From: Sphingobacteriales bacterium
GTDB lineage: Bacteria > Bacteroidota > Bacteroidia > Chitinophagales > JADIYW01
Assembly: GCA_016719635.1 (NCBI GenBank)
Contig: JADJYT010000011.1
Coordinates: 1-32,740 of the forward strand
DNA: 32,740 nt
Direction: 5' to 3'
The notes under the pieces are model-generated. The model searched no databases, had not been told where the DNA came from, and saw only the letters and a program-made list of their open reading frames with translations. Every line of letters starts with the position of its first letter. Positions within the stretch are counted from its first letter, which is position 1. The position numbers and the translations under genes are program-made. Shown in pieces: positions 9,697 to 18,459 of the stretch.

Positions 9697-9786
9697 TTAT
9701 TTCTTCTTGTGACGGTTCTTTCTCAGTCTTTTCTTTCTTTTGTGCGTCGCGATTTTATGACGCTTTCTTTTTTTTCCGCAAGGCAT
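9697..9786 (-). CDS. 29-residue AURKAIP1/COX24-domain protein (mS38-like)
   Basis: A very short gene. It encodes 29 residues beginning MPCGKKRKRHKIATHKRKK and ending RKNRHKKK, with 18 Lys/Arg and 3 further His. I recognise this as the Bacteroidota small AURKAIP1/COX24-domain protein, related to the mitochondrial ribosomal protein mS38. By family it is expected to sit in ribosomal RNA; this role is inferred from the family. The start is ATG 9786, 3 bases after the TPR gene's stop (9789), which suggests coupled translation. It is followed by rng after a 54-base gap holding a hairpin. Confidence 0.85.
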   Translation of the reverse strand: MPCGKKRKRHKIATHKRKKRLRKNRHKKK

Positions 9787-9788
9787 AG

Positions 9789-10622
9789 TTAAACTTTTTT
9801 ACTTTTTAAATTTTTGACGACTTCGTCTATTTCTTTATCAAAATCTTTGTTTCCTACCAACTCTTTGCACATTTCAAACATCCTGATGGCTTCCTCCGTA
9901 TGTCCTAACTGCGCTTCGGTTATGGCCAGAAAATACATGGCTTCCGTATTTTGCGGCGACAACTTCAGCACTTTCTGCAAACGCTCTTTCGCTTTGTCGT
10001 ATTGTCCGGACTGAATGGATAACCTGCCTAATGCCAACAAGACCGGAATGTTGTCCGGAAGGCTGTCCGAGAGCCGGCGCAATAGGCCGATTCCTTTCAT
10101 CGGTTCCTGCGAACCCTGTACATATACATCCGCCAGTTTTATCTTCAATTCAACATCACTACCATCCAGCCTGACTGCCTCCTCGTAAGAACGGAGCGCA
10201 AAGGTAATCAAATTATTTGAAATAATTGAGTCTGAACCACTTTTATATATACTTAAAAGTGCATCTCCGGCATTTTCAAACGCCGGTTTTGTCTGGTCTA
10301 TTTGGGCATATTGATAGATGTAATAAGCGGCTAAAGCAGGATTATGCTGCTCTTTCCAGAATTCGGACAACTGAATACAGGCTTTTTTGCGGGCAGCAGT
10401 ATCATTTTCAGGTACTTTTAAAGTGGAAACAAGTCCGCCAAGCTTTTCCCTGTTCATTGCTTCCAAAGCATTCTCCCTGCTCTTTTGATACGCTTCAAAA
10501 GAAACCGACTGCGCATTCGGTATGGTAACATTCTCTTTCTTAGAGGTAGTTTTCCCTCCGAAATAAAGTGCTGCTGCTAAAATCAGTGCGCCTGCACCTA
10601 ATGCTATCTGTCCCTTCTGCAC
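9789..10622 (-). CDS. membrane-anchored TPR protein
   Basis: 277 residues. The N-terminus has one membrane helix (GQIALGAGALILAAALYFGG, residues 4-23), then a linker and TPR-like helices through to the end. Clear repeats include IPVLLALGRLSIQSGQYDKA and TEAMYFLAITEAQLGHTEEA. It is expected to face the periplasm and act as a scaffold; no specific partner can be named. The start is GTG at 10622, 13 bases after the HU stop, and the stop is 3 bases before the small basic gene. The tight spacing makes HU-TPR-small protein-rng one likely transcript. A TPR protein at this position between an HU gene and rng is seen in other Bacteroidota. Confidence 0.85.
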   Translation of the reverse strand: MQKGQIALGAGALILAAALYFGGKTTSKKENVTIPNAQSVSFEAYQKSRENALEAMNREKLGGLVSTLKVPENDTAARKKACIQLSEFWKEQHNPALAAYYIYQYAQIDQTKPAFENAGDALLSIYKSGSDSIISNNLITFALRSYEEAVRLDGSDVELKIKLADVYVQGSQEPMKGIGLLRRLSDSLPDNIPVLLALGRLSIQSGQYDKAKERLQKVLKLSPQNTEAMYFLAITEAQLGHTEEAIRMFEMCKELVGNKDFDKEIDEVVKNLKSKKV

Positions 10623-10635
10623 TGTAGTAAATTAA

Positions 10636-10941
10636 CTATTCGCTGTCTTTTAGACGCCTGGCGCTGGATTCCTTGATCTGCTCCACAAAGACTTTTGATG
10701 GTTTGAATGCCGGAATCTGGTGCTCCGGAATCTCAATGGCGATATTTTTCTTGATATTACGTCCGATTTTTGCTTTACGCGTTTTTACGATAAAACTGCC
10801 AAAACCGCGCACATACAGATTTTCACCGTCGGCCAGGGTGTCTTTTACTTCCTTAAAGAAGGCTTCCATAGCTACTAATACGTCTACTTTAGGCACCCCT
10901 GTTTTCTCAGAAATGGTGGTGATAATGTCTGCTTTTCTCAT
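10636..10941 (-). CDS. HU/IHF-family DNA-binding protein
   Basis: Histone-like dimeric DNA-bending protein, 101 residues. The N-terminal helices read MRKADIITTISEKTGVPKVD, followed by VLVAMEAFFKEVKDTLADG. The beta-arm region reads VRGFGSFIVKTRKAKIGRNI and ends in the DNA-contacting PEHQIPAFKPSK, where HU proteins have a Pro-containing arm tip. The C-terminal tail SSARRLKDSE is about 10 residues longer than E. coli HU. The start is ATG 10941, with a TAATTTTG -7 box about 30 bases upstream. It is the first gene of the minus-strand rng operon and divergent from mutY. Confidence 0.93.
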   Translation of the reverse strand: MRKADIITTISEKTGVPKVDVLVAMEAFFKEVKDTLADGENLYVRGFGSFIVKTRKAKIGRNIKKNIAIEIPEHQIPAFKPSKVFVEQIKESSARRLKDSE

Positions 10942-10970
10942 GGTTCATGTTTAATTGGATTACAAAAATG

Positions 10971-10978
10971 CAAAATTA
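10971..10978 (-). promoter_or_regulatory. -7 box of the HU-TPR-rng promoter
   Basis: On the minus strand TAATTTTG (10978 to 10971) fits TAnnTTTG and lies 30 bases before the HU ATG. No good -33 TTG is visible. Confidence 0.45.
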
Positions 10979-11380
10979 TTTCTAACTAACTTACTAATAT
11001 ACACGAAATTAGGGTTTTTTTAATATGGGACGTGTAAAGAAGCAGGTATTCATTAAATAATATTTTGATTTTAAAGGAAAATTAGTGGTTTTGCTGTTAT
11101 TTATCTATCGGTTGGTGTCCAGAGGCTGACCGAAACAGTTTATATCATCTCGCCGTCGTTGGTTTATCACTGCCAACCCAAAAAGCAACAGTAAGCAAGA
11201 TTATCTTTAGCCTTGTTTTTTAAATAGAGGTGCTAAACGAAACGGAGAATGGTTACAAATGCGAGATAAACATTAACAAACAGCGCACAAGTACGAAACT
11301 GCACAAAGCAGAGCTGCATACTTGCCCGAGTGGAAACATAAGGAGAACGGATTAAACGAAAATACTTATTTTGCATCTGA
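10979..11380. other. 402-base gene-free gap between HU and mutY
   Basis: Both genes point away from this gap. I see no convincing gene here. It contains a degenerate relative of the palindromes found at 17.8 and 18.5 kb: CTCGCCGTCGTTGGTTT at 11149-11165, then a partly complementary CCAACCC. The last part before mutY (11366-11373, TTATTTTG) is a weak -7 box for mutY. The rest has no clear repeat or hairpin. Confidence 0.5.
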
Positions 11381-12442
11381 ATGAAATCGTTCTCCCGGAA
11401 ACTCTCAGAATGGTACGACCCAGACACCCGAAATCTGCCCTGGAAGAAGACAAAGGATGCCTACAAAATATGGCTGTCGGAAATCATCCTGCAGCAGACC
11501 CGCGTAGAACAGGGAAAACCCTATTATCTGGCATTTATCAAAAAATATCCGACCGTCAGAAAACTGGCATCTGCACCGCTGGACGAAGTACTGAAACTGT
11601 GGGAAGGGCTGGGCTATTATTCACGCGCCAGAAACCTGCACAGCGCAGCCCGTCAGATTGTGGATGAACACAACGGAAAGTTCCCTTCCGGCTATCAAGC
11701 CATCCTTGATTTGAAAGGCATAGGAAAATACACGGCGGCGGCCATCGCTTCGTTTGCCTACGGTCTGCCGCACGCGGTGGTGGACGGCAATGTATACAGG
11801 GTATTATCCAGGGTATTCGGCATTGAAACGACCATTGATACGACTCCGGGAAAACAGCAATTTGAAGCATTGGCGGACAAGCTGCTGGACAGGAAGAATC
11901 CTGCACTTCACAACCAGGCACTGATGGATTTCGGCGCACTGATATGCAAACCGCAGCAGCCATTGTGCGGGCAATGTCCGTTCAGTTCGGAATGCAGGGC
12001 ATTGGCATCGGATGCCATCCGCCTGTTGCCTGTCAAATCCAAGAAACTGTTTAAAAAAGACCGGCATTTCCATTATTTCGTCCTCCACGACGCCAAAAAC
12101 ATATTCATCCGCCAAAGAACGGACCAGGACATCTGGAAAGGGCTGTTTGAGTTTCCGATGGAGGAAAGTGCAAAGCCCGCAGACCACAGCCCGCAGTTTC
12201 CATCTAATTCCGTATTAAAAAAATACGTCGGGCTATCGACCGTCGACCATCGGCCAACATTTACCTACCGTCAAACCCTCTCCCATCAACACATTAACGC
12301 TTATTTCTGTGAAATCAGGCTGAATAAGCTGCCAAAGCCGGATGAATCCTATCTCAGGATTGCCAAAAATCCATATTTGAGTACGCTTATCCAAAAAATT
12401 ATCCGTTCTTATTTGGCAGATAGATTAAATTTTTTATCTTAG
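11381..12442 (+). CDS. mutY: A/G-specific adenine glycosylase
   Basis: Removes adenine mispaired with 8-oxoguanine in base-excision repair. The frame is intact, 353 residues. Catalytic Glu34 lies in LSEIILQQTRV (32-42); the helix-hairpin-helix GIGKYTAAA is at 113-121; Asp135 lies in AVVDGNVYRVLSR (132-144). The iron-sulphur cluster cysteines are 189, 196, 199 and 205, in the pattern C-x6-C-x2-C-x5-C. The C-terminal part (about 225-345) is the NUDIX-like domain that reads 8-oxoG. The start MKSFSRKLSEW at ATG 11381 matches the family. The gene is followed by ssb and gldE, a conserved Bacteroidota order. Confidence 0.97.
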   Translation: MKSFSRKLSEWYDPDTRNLPWKKTKDAYKIWLSEIILQQTRVEQGKPYYLAFIKKYPTVRKLASAPLDEVLKLWEGLGYYSRARNLHSAARQIVDEHNGKFPSGYQAILDLKGIGKYTAAAIASFAYGLPHAVVDGNVYRVLSRVFGIETTIDTTPGKQQFEALADKLLDRKNPALHNQALMDFGALICKPQQPLCGQCPFSSECRALASDAIRLLPVKSKKLFKKDRHFHYFVLHDAKNIFIRQRTDQDIWKGLFEFPMEESAKPADHSPQFPSNSVLKKYVGLSTVDHRPTFTYRQTLSHQHINAYFCEIRLNKLPKPDESYLRIAKNPYLSTLIQKIIRSYLADRLNFLS

Positions 12443-12456
12443 ATTAACGAATATCA

Positions 12457-12484
12457 TTGACAGACATCAAAATACGTATATTTG
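12457..12484 (+). promoter_or_regulatory. ssb promoter
   Basis: TTG (12457-12459, in ATTGACAG), 17 bases, then TATATTTG (12477-12484), a full match to TAnnTTTG. The ssb ATG follows 18 bases after the -7 box. One of the two best promoters in the window. Confidence 0.6.
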
Positions 12485-12502
12485 TAAACTAATTGTAAAA
12501 CT

Positions 12503-12943
12503 ATGAGTGTTAATAAAGTTATTCTAATTGGTCGACTGGGCAAAGACCCCGAAGTTAGAAAGATTAATGCGACGACCACAGTTTGTAATTTCCCATTAGC
12601 TACCAACGAATCCTACAAAAACCAGGATGGCACTTATACCGAACAGACGGAATGGCATAATATTGTCATGTGGCGCGGCGTGGCGGAACGGGCGGAACGC
12701 ATATTAAAGAAAGGCTCCAATGTTTTTATTGAAGGTAAACTAAGAACCCGCTCCTGGGAAGACAAGGAGGGCAACAAACGATACACCACTGAAATTGTCG
12801 TTGAGAATTTTCAGTTGCTGGATAAGAAAGATCCATCATCCGCCCCTCCGGTGACAGGGACAGAACATAAGTCAGAGACAGATTCATCCACTACTCCCGG
12901 CTCGTTGACAGAACCGAGTTTTGATGATGATTTACCATTCTAA
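12503..12943 (+). CDS. ssb: single-stranded DNA-binding protein
   Basis: Binds single-stranded DNA in replication and repair; homotetramer. 146 residues, intact. The OB fold covers residues 1-107: MSVNKVILIGRLGKDPEVR, a central WHNIVMWRGVAERAERILKK, and VFIEGKLRTRSWED. A Ser/Thr/Pro-rich linker leads to the acidic tip DDDLPF, the docking tail for partner proteins such as exonuclease I, PriA, RecQ and RecG (recG lies 2 kb downstream). It has its own promoter, and gldE begins 24 bases after its stop, so ssb and gldE may be co-transcribed. Confidence 0.97.
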   Translation: MSVNKVILIGRLGKDPEVRKINATTTVCNFPLATNESYKNQDGTYTEQTEWHNIVMWRGVAERAERILKKGSNVFIEGKLRTRSWEDKEGNKRYTTEIVVENFQLLDKKDPSSAPPVTGTEHKSETDSSTTPGSLTEPSFDDDLPF

Positions 12944-12967
12944 ATGGGTTAAAGAAATTATAAAATA

Positions 12968-14326
12968 TTGGACGACGGCATTCCCATACCTTTTTTACTG
13001 AATTTCCTGCTTACAGCTGCCTGGAGTGATATCTTCAACCCATTTGACGTTACATTGGTTTATGAGCTGATTGGAATATTTATCTTATTGGTATTTACCG
13101 CAATGATGTGCGCTGTTGAAGTCGCCATATTCTTATTTAAACACCATGAAATTCAGGAACTGGAAAGGAGCAACAATAACACTGATATCCTGATATTGGA
13201 CTTTATAAAAAAACCCAGACGGTTTCTTGCAACTTTTGTTCTGACCACCACATTATTTACGCTCGCGGTTGTCTTAATGTTTGAAAACATATTAGAGATA
13301 TTACTGAAACCGGAATTTGCAGAATCACACGAGACCCTTTTGTTTATTATTAAGATTTCATTTGAAACATTCATAATAGTTTTGTTTGCCGAAGTGATAC
13401 CGAAGCTGTATGCAACACAAAACCATTATAAAGTTTCCAAATACACCATTCAAACTTTAAGCGCCTTCGATAAACTCTTTTCACCGATTATAAAGTCCCT
13501 GCTCTTCACTTCAAATTTTTTCGAAAAGAGACTGGAAGGTGTTAGAAATATTGTTACGGCTCAGGATATAGATGAAGCGATAGACATCACCAATTCCCAG
13601 GATAAGAATGACTCAGACCGGAACGATACCAAAATCCTGAAGAGTATCGTAAAATTCGGAAACATCGTAGTGACGCAAATTATGCGTTCCCGTATGGATG
13701 TGGTGGCAGTAGATAAAGACGCTACCTTCGAGGAATTGCTGAACACCGTCCGTGAGTCGGGCTACTCCCGTATTCCGGTAGTGGAAGACAACTTCGACAA
13801 AGTGGTGGGTATCATTTACGCCAAAGATTTACTGAAATATATTGATGCAGATAAGAATTTCCACTGGCAGCAGTTAATCAAGCAGCCTTTCTTTGTTCCG
13901 GAATCCAAGAAGATTGACGATCTGCTCGAAGACTTCCAGACCAAGCGGGTACACATGGCAATTGTTGTGGATGAGTACGGCGGCAGTTCGGGTATTGTGA
14001 CACTGGAAGACGTGCTCGAAGAGGTTATCGGCGATATCAAGGATGAATTTGATGATGCCAGTGAAATCGACTACAAGAAGATTGACAACTATAACTTCAT
14101 TTTTGAAGGAAGAACCGCCTTAAACGATGTTTGCAAGGTATTGGAAATTCCCGGAAATTCCTTTGAAAAAGTGAGCGGCGACGCGGATTCTTTAGCAGGA
14201 TTGGTTCTTGAATTAAATTCCGAAATTCCGGTGGAAGGGGATGTGCTGAAATTCGAACAGTTCACTTTTTTGATTTTAGAAGCAGATAAGACGAGAGTGA
14301 TACGCGTAAAGATTACGATTAATTAA
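12968..14326 (+). CDS. gldE: gliding motility protein GldE (DUF21/CBS/CorC-HlyC)
   Basis: Integral membrane protein of the CorC/HlyC-like family, associated with gliding in Bacteroidota. 452 residues with a TTG start at 12968; no in-frame ATG is near. DUF21 membrane helices fill about residues 18-200 (for example LIGIFILLVFTAMMCAVEVA). A CBS pair follows (VTQIMRSRMDVVAVDKDA, later SGYSRIPVVEDNFDKVVGI and MAIVVDEYGGSSGIVTLEDV). The C-terminal CorC/HlyC transporter-associated domain ends at 452. gldE followed by gldD is the conserved gliding pair; GldE is thought to support GldD or lipoprotein function, but its biochemistry is not settled. Confidence 0.93.
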   Translation: MDDGIPIPFLLNFLLTAAWSDIFNPFDVTLVYELIGIFILLVFTAMMCAVEVAIFLFKHHEIQELERSNNNTDILILDFIKKPRRFLATFVLTTTLFTLAVVLMFENILEILLKPEFAESHETLLFIIKISFETFIIVLFAEVIPKLYATQNHYKVSKYTIQTLSAFDKLFSPIIKSLLFTSNFFEKRLEGVRNIVTAQDIDEAIDITNSQDKNDSDRNDTKILKSIVKFGNIVVTQIMRSRMDVVAVDKDATFEELLNTVRESGYSRIPVVEDNFDKVVGIIYAKDLLKYIDADKNFHWQQLIKQPFFVPESKKIDDLLEDFQTKRVHMAIVVDEYGGSSGIVTLEDVLEEVIGDIKDEFDDASEIDYKKIDNYNFIFEGRTALNDVCKVLEIPGNSFEKVSGDADSLAGLVLELNSEIPVEGDVLKFEQFTFLILEADKTRVIRVKITIN

Positions 14327-14330
14327 ATAA

Positions 14331-14431
14331 TGTAACAATGTAGCAATGAAACAATGAAACAAATAAAACGAAATATCCTTTCCACGAAACAGCGAAACAT
14401 CATTATATTCTTACATTGCTTAATTGTTACA
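14331..14431 (+). repeat. octamer repeat and inverted repeat around the gldD start
   Basis: A tandem 8-base repeat runs 14334-14365 (AACAATGT, AGCAATGA, AACAATGA, AACAAATA), and the gldD ATG (14354) lies within it. In addition TGTAACAATGTAGCAATG (14331-14348) is complementary to CATTGCTTAATTGTTACA (14414-14431) at 16 of 18 positions, so the start codon could sit in a long-range hairpin. This may be AT-rich chance. Confidence 0.45.
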
Positions 14432-14988
14432 TTAACTGTAACATCCTGCAGGAAAACTACACCCCGAAACGTACTGCTTATTTCCGGATAGAATTCCCGA
14501 AGGAACGGACATATACCTCCTACAGCAATACCGTTTGTCCTTTCACGTTTGAATATGCTGATTACGGCCGGATACAGAAAGATTCGTCCAACCCGGAAGA
14601 AATCAATGCGCACCCCTGCTGGTTCAATATCGTTTATCCGGACTACCAAGGGAAAATCTATTTTAGCTATACCTCCATTGACCAGAACAATACGCTGGAT
14701 AAACTCATCCGCGACAGCTACAAGCTGACGTTCAAGCATACCGTGAAAGCGGATTATATTGACGAAACACCCGTTCGAGGAAAGAACAAGAACGTATCCG
14801 GCATCCTGTACGATGTGGGCGGCAACGCCGCCAGCGGGGTACAGTTTTATGTAACGGACAGTGCCCGCCATTTCTTACGGGGTTCTCTTTATTTCTACGC
14901 CGCACCCAATGCGGATTCCATCGCACCGTCGATTGCCTATTTCAGGAAAGATGTGGAACACATCATCGAAAGCCTGGAGTGGAGGTAA
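14354..14988 (+). CDS. gldD: gliding motility lipoprotein GldD (one frameshift)
   Basis: Lipoprotein required for gliding and T9SS function in flavobacteria. ATG 14354 gives a signal (MKQIKRNILSTKQRNIIIF..., lipobox VTSC). One surplus A in the run at 14453-14456 breaks the frame. Removing it gives SCRNYTPKRTAYFRIEFPKE, the classic GldD mature N-terminus. The body continues with CPFTFEYADYGRI, NAHPCWFNIVYPDYQGKIYF, VSGILYDVGGNAASGVQFYV and HFLRGSLYFYAAPNADSIAP, and ends EHIIESLEW. Restored length is about 211 residues. It follows gldE by 27 bases, which contain the octamer repeat. Confidence 0.92.
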
Positions 14989-15032
14989 AATGAATTGTCC
15001 ATTTTTGAACCGCAAAGAATTATATTTGTTGC

Positions 15033-17149
15033 ATGTCTTCTTTGCAAAACAAACCGTTTCTCTCCACCCCTATCGAATACCTGAAAGGTGTGGGGCCCGA
15101 GCGTGCGGATATGTTGAAAAAAGAAGCGCAGATTTTCACGTTTGGTGATTTGCTGAAATTGTACCCGTACCGCTACATCGACCGTACGCAGTTTTACTCC
15201 ACGCAACACATCGACAACACACAAACCTACATCCAGCTTAAAGGAAAAATCCGCGACATCCGGGAAACCGTCAACGGCCGGGGAAACGCCTGACCGCCAT
15301 TTTTTATGACAACGAAGGCAGCATTGAGCTGGTCTGGTTTCAGGGCATCAAATGGCTGGTCAACAGCCTGGACACCAAAGAAACCTATGTGCTGTACGGA
15401 AAACCGAGCTGGTTCAACGGCAAGCTGAATATCACACATCCCGAACTCGAAAAGCTATCGGCGTTCAACGCCGAAGAAACCGGCACCTTCCGGGCAATGT
15501 ACAACACATCGGAAAAAATGAAAACGAAAGGGTTGGACAGCAAAGGCATTTCCAGGCTGACGCAGACACTGTTGCTGCAGTTAAAGCCGGATCATATCGC
15601 AGAGAATCTGCCGCAAACCATTCTTTCCAAATACAAACTATTGCCGCGATTTGATGCGGTCAGAAATATCCATCTTCCTGCCACCTTAGCCCTGCAAAGC
15701 GATGCTGTGAAACGCCTGAAGTTTGAAGAACTGTTTCTCATTCAGCTCAACCTGCTGCAATTAAAAATCCTGAAGAAAAGGGAACCCGGCATCTTTCTCG
15801 AAAAGGTAGACAATTATTTCCACCGTTTTTATAACGAGGCTCTTCCCTTTGAACTGACGAATGCCCAAAAACGGGTACTGAAAGAGATACGCCGCGATAC
15901 TTTATCCGGCAAACAGATGAACCGGCTGCTGCAGGGCGATGTCGGCAGCGGCAAGACCATCGTCGCCTTGTTATCCATGCTGATGGCGATTGACAACAAC
16001 TACCAGGCGGCCATGATGGCACCTACCGAAATCCTGGCGCAGCAGCATTACAACGGACTCAAAGAATTGTGCGATACCATCGGTGTGCGCATCGCGCTGC
16101 TCACCGGCTCCTCTCGCTCCAAAGAACGCCGGCAAATACTGAGCGCAACTGAACTGGGTGAAATACAAATCCTGTTAGGCACACATGCCTTGCTCGAAGA
16201 CGATGTGCAGTTTAAAAACCTGGGATTGGTGGTGATTGATGAGCAGCATCGTTTTGGCGTGGCACAACGCGCCAAACTGTGGAAGAAAAACACCAACCCG
16301 CCGCATATCTTAGTCATGACGGCGACACCCATTCCGCGCACACTGGCGATGACCTTATACGGCGATTTGGATGTTTCCGTGCTGGATGAATTGCCGCCAG
16401 GCAGAAAACCGATTAAAACCGTACACCGCTACGAACACCAGCGTATCGCCGTGTTTGATTTCATCCGCGAAGAGATTGCCAAAGGCAGACAGGTGTACAT
16501 CGTCTATCCGCTGATTGAAGAAAGCGAAAAGCTGGACCTGGTGGATCTGATGAATGGCTTTGAAAGCATTTCGCGTTCCTTTCCGCTGCCGGACTACCAC
16601 GTGAGCATTGTACACGGAAAGGTGAAAGCGGCCGACAAGGATTTTGAAATGCAGCGTTTTTTAAAAGGCGAAACGCAGATCATGGTGGCCACCACGGTGA
16701 TTGAAGTGGGCGTGAATGTGCCGAATGCCAGCGTGATGATTATAGAAAACGCGGAACGTTTCGGCTTGTCGCAGCTGCACCAGTTGCGCGGGCGTGTGGG
16801 AAGGGGTGCGGAACAATCCTATTGCATCCTGATGACGAGCCACAAACTGACGCAGGACGGCAAGACACGGATTAAAACAATGTGCGATACCAACGACGGT
16901 TTTAAAATTGCGGAAGTGGATTTGCAGCTGCGGGGTCCCGGCGACCTCGAGGGTACACAGCAGAGCGGGGCGGTGGGTTTAAGGCTTGCCAACCTCGCCA
17001 CCGACGGGCCGATTATAGAAGAAGCCCGCAAAGCCGCGATTGCCTTACTGGAAGAAGATGCCACGTTGGACAAACCTGAAAACGCTGCCTTGAAATATTA
17101 CCTGCAGCACCAGAAAGGAAGCAATAGTGTTTGGCGGAATATTAGTTAA
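15033..17149 (+). CDS. recG: ATP-dependent DNA helicase RecG (one frameshift)
   Basis: Superfamily 2 helicase that remodels stalled replication forks and branched DNA. The start is ATG 15033. The N-terminal wedge domain begins PIEYLKGVGPERADMLKKEA. The frame breaks at the GGGG run 15280-15283; one extra G restores VNGRGKRLTAIFYDNEGS and joins the open frame that ends at 17149, giving about 705 residues (normal). Motifs include LQGDVGSGKTIVAL (Walker A), MMAPTEILAQQHY (Ia), VVIDEQHRFGVAQRAKLW (II, DEQH), VMTATPIPRTLAMT (III), QIMVATTVIEVGVNVPNA and QLRGRVGRGAEQSYC (V-VI). A TATATTTG box at 15021-15028 lies only 5 bases before the ATG, so a promoter there would give an almost leaderless mRNA; transcription from gldD is an alternative. 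Confidence 0.95.
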
Positions 17150-17167
17150 TACTTTATACGACACAAA

Positions 17168-17777
17168 ATGAATCAAAAACTTTTAGAATCTGTTCTTAAT
17201 ATTGACATGTTGTGCAATGAACTTTCTAATACAATAAGGGGTTGCATGTTTATAAAATTAAGCATACAGATGAAATGGTAAAAGTATAATAAAGTACAAC
17301 TATATACTAATTTGTTCATTTCTAGAAGAAATCGACATCATTAACTCATTTTCCAAAGAAAACAATTTGATAAAAGATATAATGTATTGTGTTTCGCCAA
17401 TATTGAAAGAAATAAAACTATATGATGGAATTAAAGTAGGAAGAAATAAACTTTTCGCACATTATAACAGAGATAAAAATTTTAATTTTATTCCTTGGTG
17501 GAAATCTTTATATGGTGTAACCTTACCAAGAACGATTGAAGAACTAGTTTTTATAAATGCAGTTATTGGAACAATAAGAGCAATAATAATATCACAGTAT
17601 ATCAACGACTTAGAAGAGTTTAAAAAAATCACAAACATAGATGTTGATGTATATCTTAAATTTGTCGAATCAGAAGAAATTAATGCGAAAGATAAAGTTA
17701 GCAAACTTGAAAATATCATGAATGAAGTAAGTAAAAGAATAACTGAAAAGAAAATAATAATTAGAAAAATAATGTGA
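17168..17777 (+). pseudogene. HEPN-like / AbiU2-like protein, broken reading frame
   Basis: A very AT-rich gene unlike recG beside it. ATG 17168 opens MNQKLLESVLNIDMLCNEL but stops at 17279-17281. Reading resumes in the frame open from 17274 (IDIINSFSKENNLIKDIM) to the TGA at 17775-17777. The first ATG of that frame is 17382 and a TTG lies at 17367. The second part carries VGRNKLFAHYNRD, which resembles the R-N-K-x-x-A-H motif of HEPN-fold and AbiU2-type proteins, some of which are RNases in abortive infection or toxin-antitoxin pairs. The other parts (helical, charged, KKIIIRKIM end) do not identify a family. Whether the break is a sequencing error or decay is open. It stands 17 bases before the first palindrome of the island. 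Confidence 0.5.
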
Positions 17778-17794
17778 AATCAGAACCACTCGCC

Positions 17795-17817
17795 TTTGTT
17801 GGTTTGCAACCAACAAA
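17795..17817. repeat. short palindrome, copy A
   Basis: TTTGTTGGTT and AACCAACAAA form a perfect 10-bp stem with a TGC loop. It is preceded by CTCGCC and followed by CTGCAAACCGTAAA, and it recurs with the same flanks at 18460-18482. It is not followed by a T-run, so it does not look like a plain terminator. Confidence 0.8.
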
Positions 17818-17840
17818 CTGCAAACCGTAAATATCAAAAA

Positions 17841-17999
17841 CCCTCACTGGCGCAAGCATGCAGCGTTGGAATTGTGCGCAGTGTGCTTGTGCATTATATT
17901 CCACTTTAATAATACTTGCATAGAATTTTCTTGCGTTAATAATCATGGCACAAGCACACCCCGCGATAGCTTTGCTGCATGCTTGCGCCAGTGTTAGGG
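17841..17999. repeat. long palindromic element, copy 1 (about 159 bp)
   Basis: Perfect 20-bp terminal inverted repeats, CACTGGCGCAAGCATGCAGC at 17845-17864 and its complement at 17974-17993. They extend outward as CCCT / AGGG with a TT bulge. A second perfect pair lies inside: GTGTGCTTGTGC (17881-17892) and GCACAAGCACAC (17948-17959). The remaining 55 bases form an AT-rich loop with TTAATAAT twice. The whole folds into one long interrupted hairpin or cruciform. The minus-strand frame at 17761-18006 is an artefact of this repeat. Confidence 0.9.
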
Positions 18000-18035
18000 C
18001 GAGCATGCAGCATTAGATTTGTACGTTCTGTGATT
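18000..18035. repeat. degenerate left half of the long palindromic element
   Basis: Directly after copy 1, GCGAGCATGCAGC followed by ATTAGATTTGTACG... aligns with the left arm of copy 1 (GCAAGCATGCAGC, then GTTGGAATTGTGCG...), with several substitutions. It is best explained as a decayed neighbouring copy. Confidence 0.55.
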
Positions 18036-18066
18036 GCAAAGTAATCAATATAAATTGCTGTCCAAC

Positions 18067-18397
18067 TTAATTTATTCTTGTATAAGAAAATTCATATAAT
18101 GCCTTTAATGTTAAAGTTGTATTAGTTATCCTTACAATTTGACCAACTCTAACAGAACCTGTAGTGGGAGAAGATATATCAACAAACAAAATGTTGTTTT
18201 CAATTCTATAATTTTCCACTAAATGATAAATAATGAGGTTCATTGCTTTCTTGAACAACGGTTCTATCATCATTAAAAGTCATTGTAACATCTGCTCCAT
18301 TTCTTTTCCACTTTCCAATAATTAATTCATTGATTTGTTCTTTCTTGCAGGCACTGAGTGATAACGCAACAGCTAAAGTGAGTATTAAATTCTTCAT
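18067..18397 (-). CDS. small lipoprotein of unknown function (one frameshift)
   Basis: ATG 18397 gives a lipoprotein signal MKNLILTLAVALSLSAC (Cys17, then Lys-Lys-Glu). The mature part starts NELIIGKWKRNGADVTMTF, resembling the lipocalin-like 'GKW' proteins of Bacteroidota. The frame ends early at an extra A in the TTTT run (plus strand 18212-18215). Removing one base gives SFSGNYRIENNILFVDISS and continues to the TAA at 18067-18069, for about 109 residues. The gene lies between the two long palindromic elements and is the only protein-coding gene there. Confidence 0.65.
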
Positions 18398-18459
18398 GTA
18401 TGTCGATTCTTCATAACAAATATATTTAAATAAAGTGAAATTATCAACCTTCCCTCGTC

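Noticed and set aside
11556..12187. Long minus-strand frames opposite mutY
   Set aside because: Shadows; MutY motifs and the iron-sulphur cysteines are on the plus strand.
17761..18006. 81-residue minus-strand frame (MLALTLAQACSKAIAG...)
   Set aside because: It is created by the long palindromic element and its flanks; no coding character and no homologous reading in copy 2.
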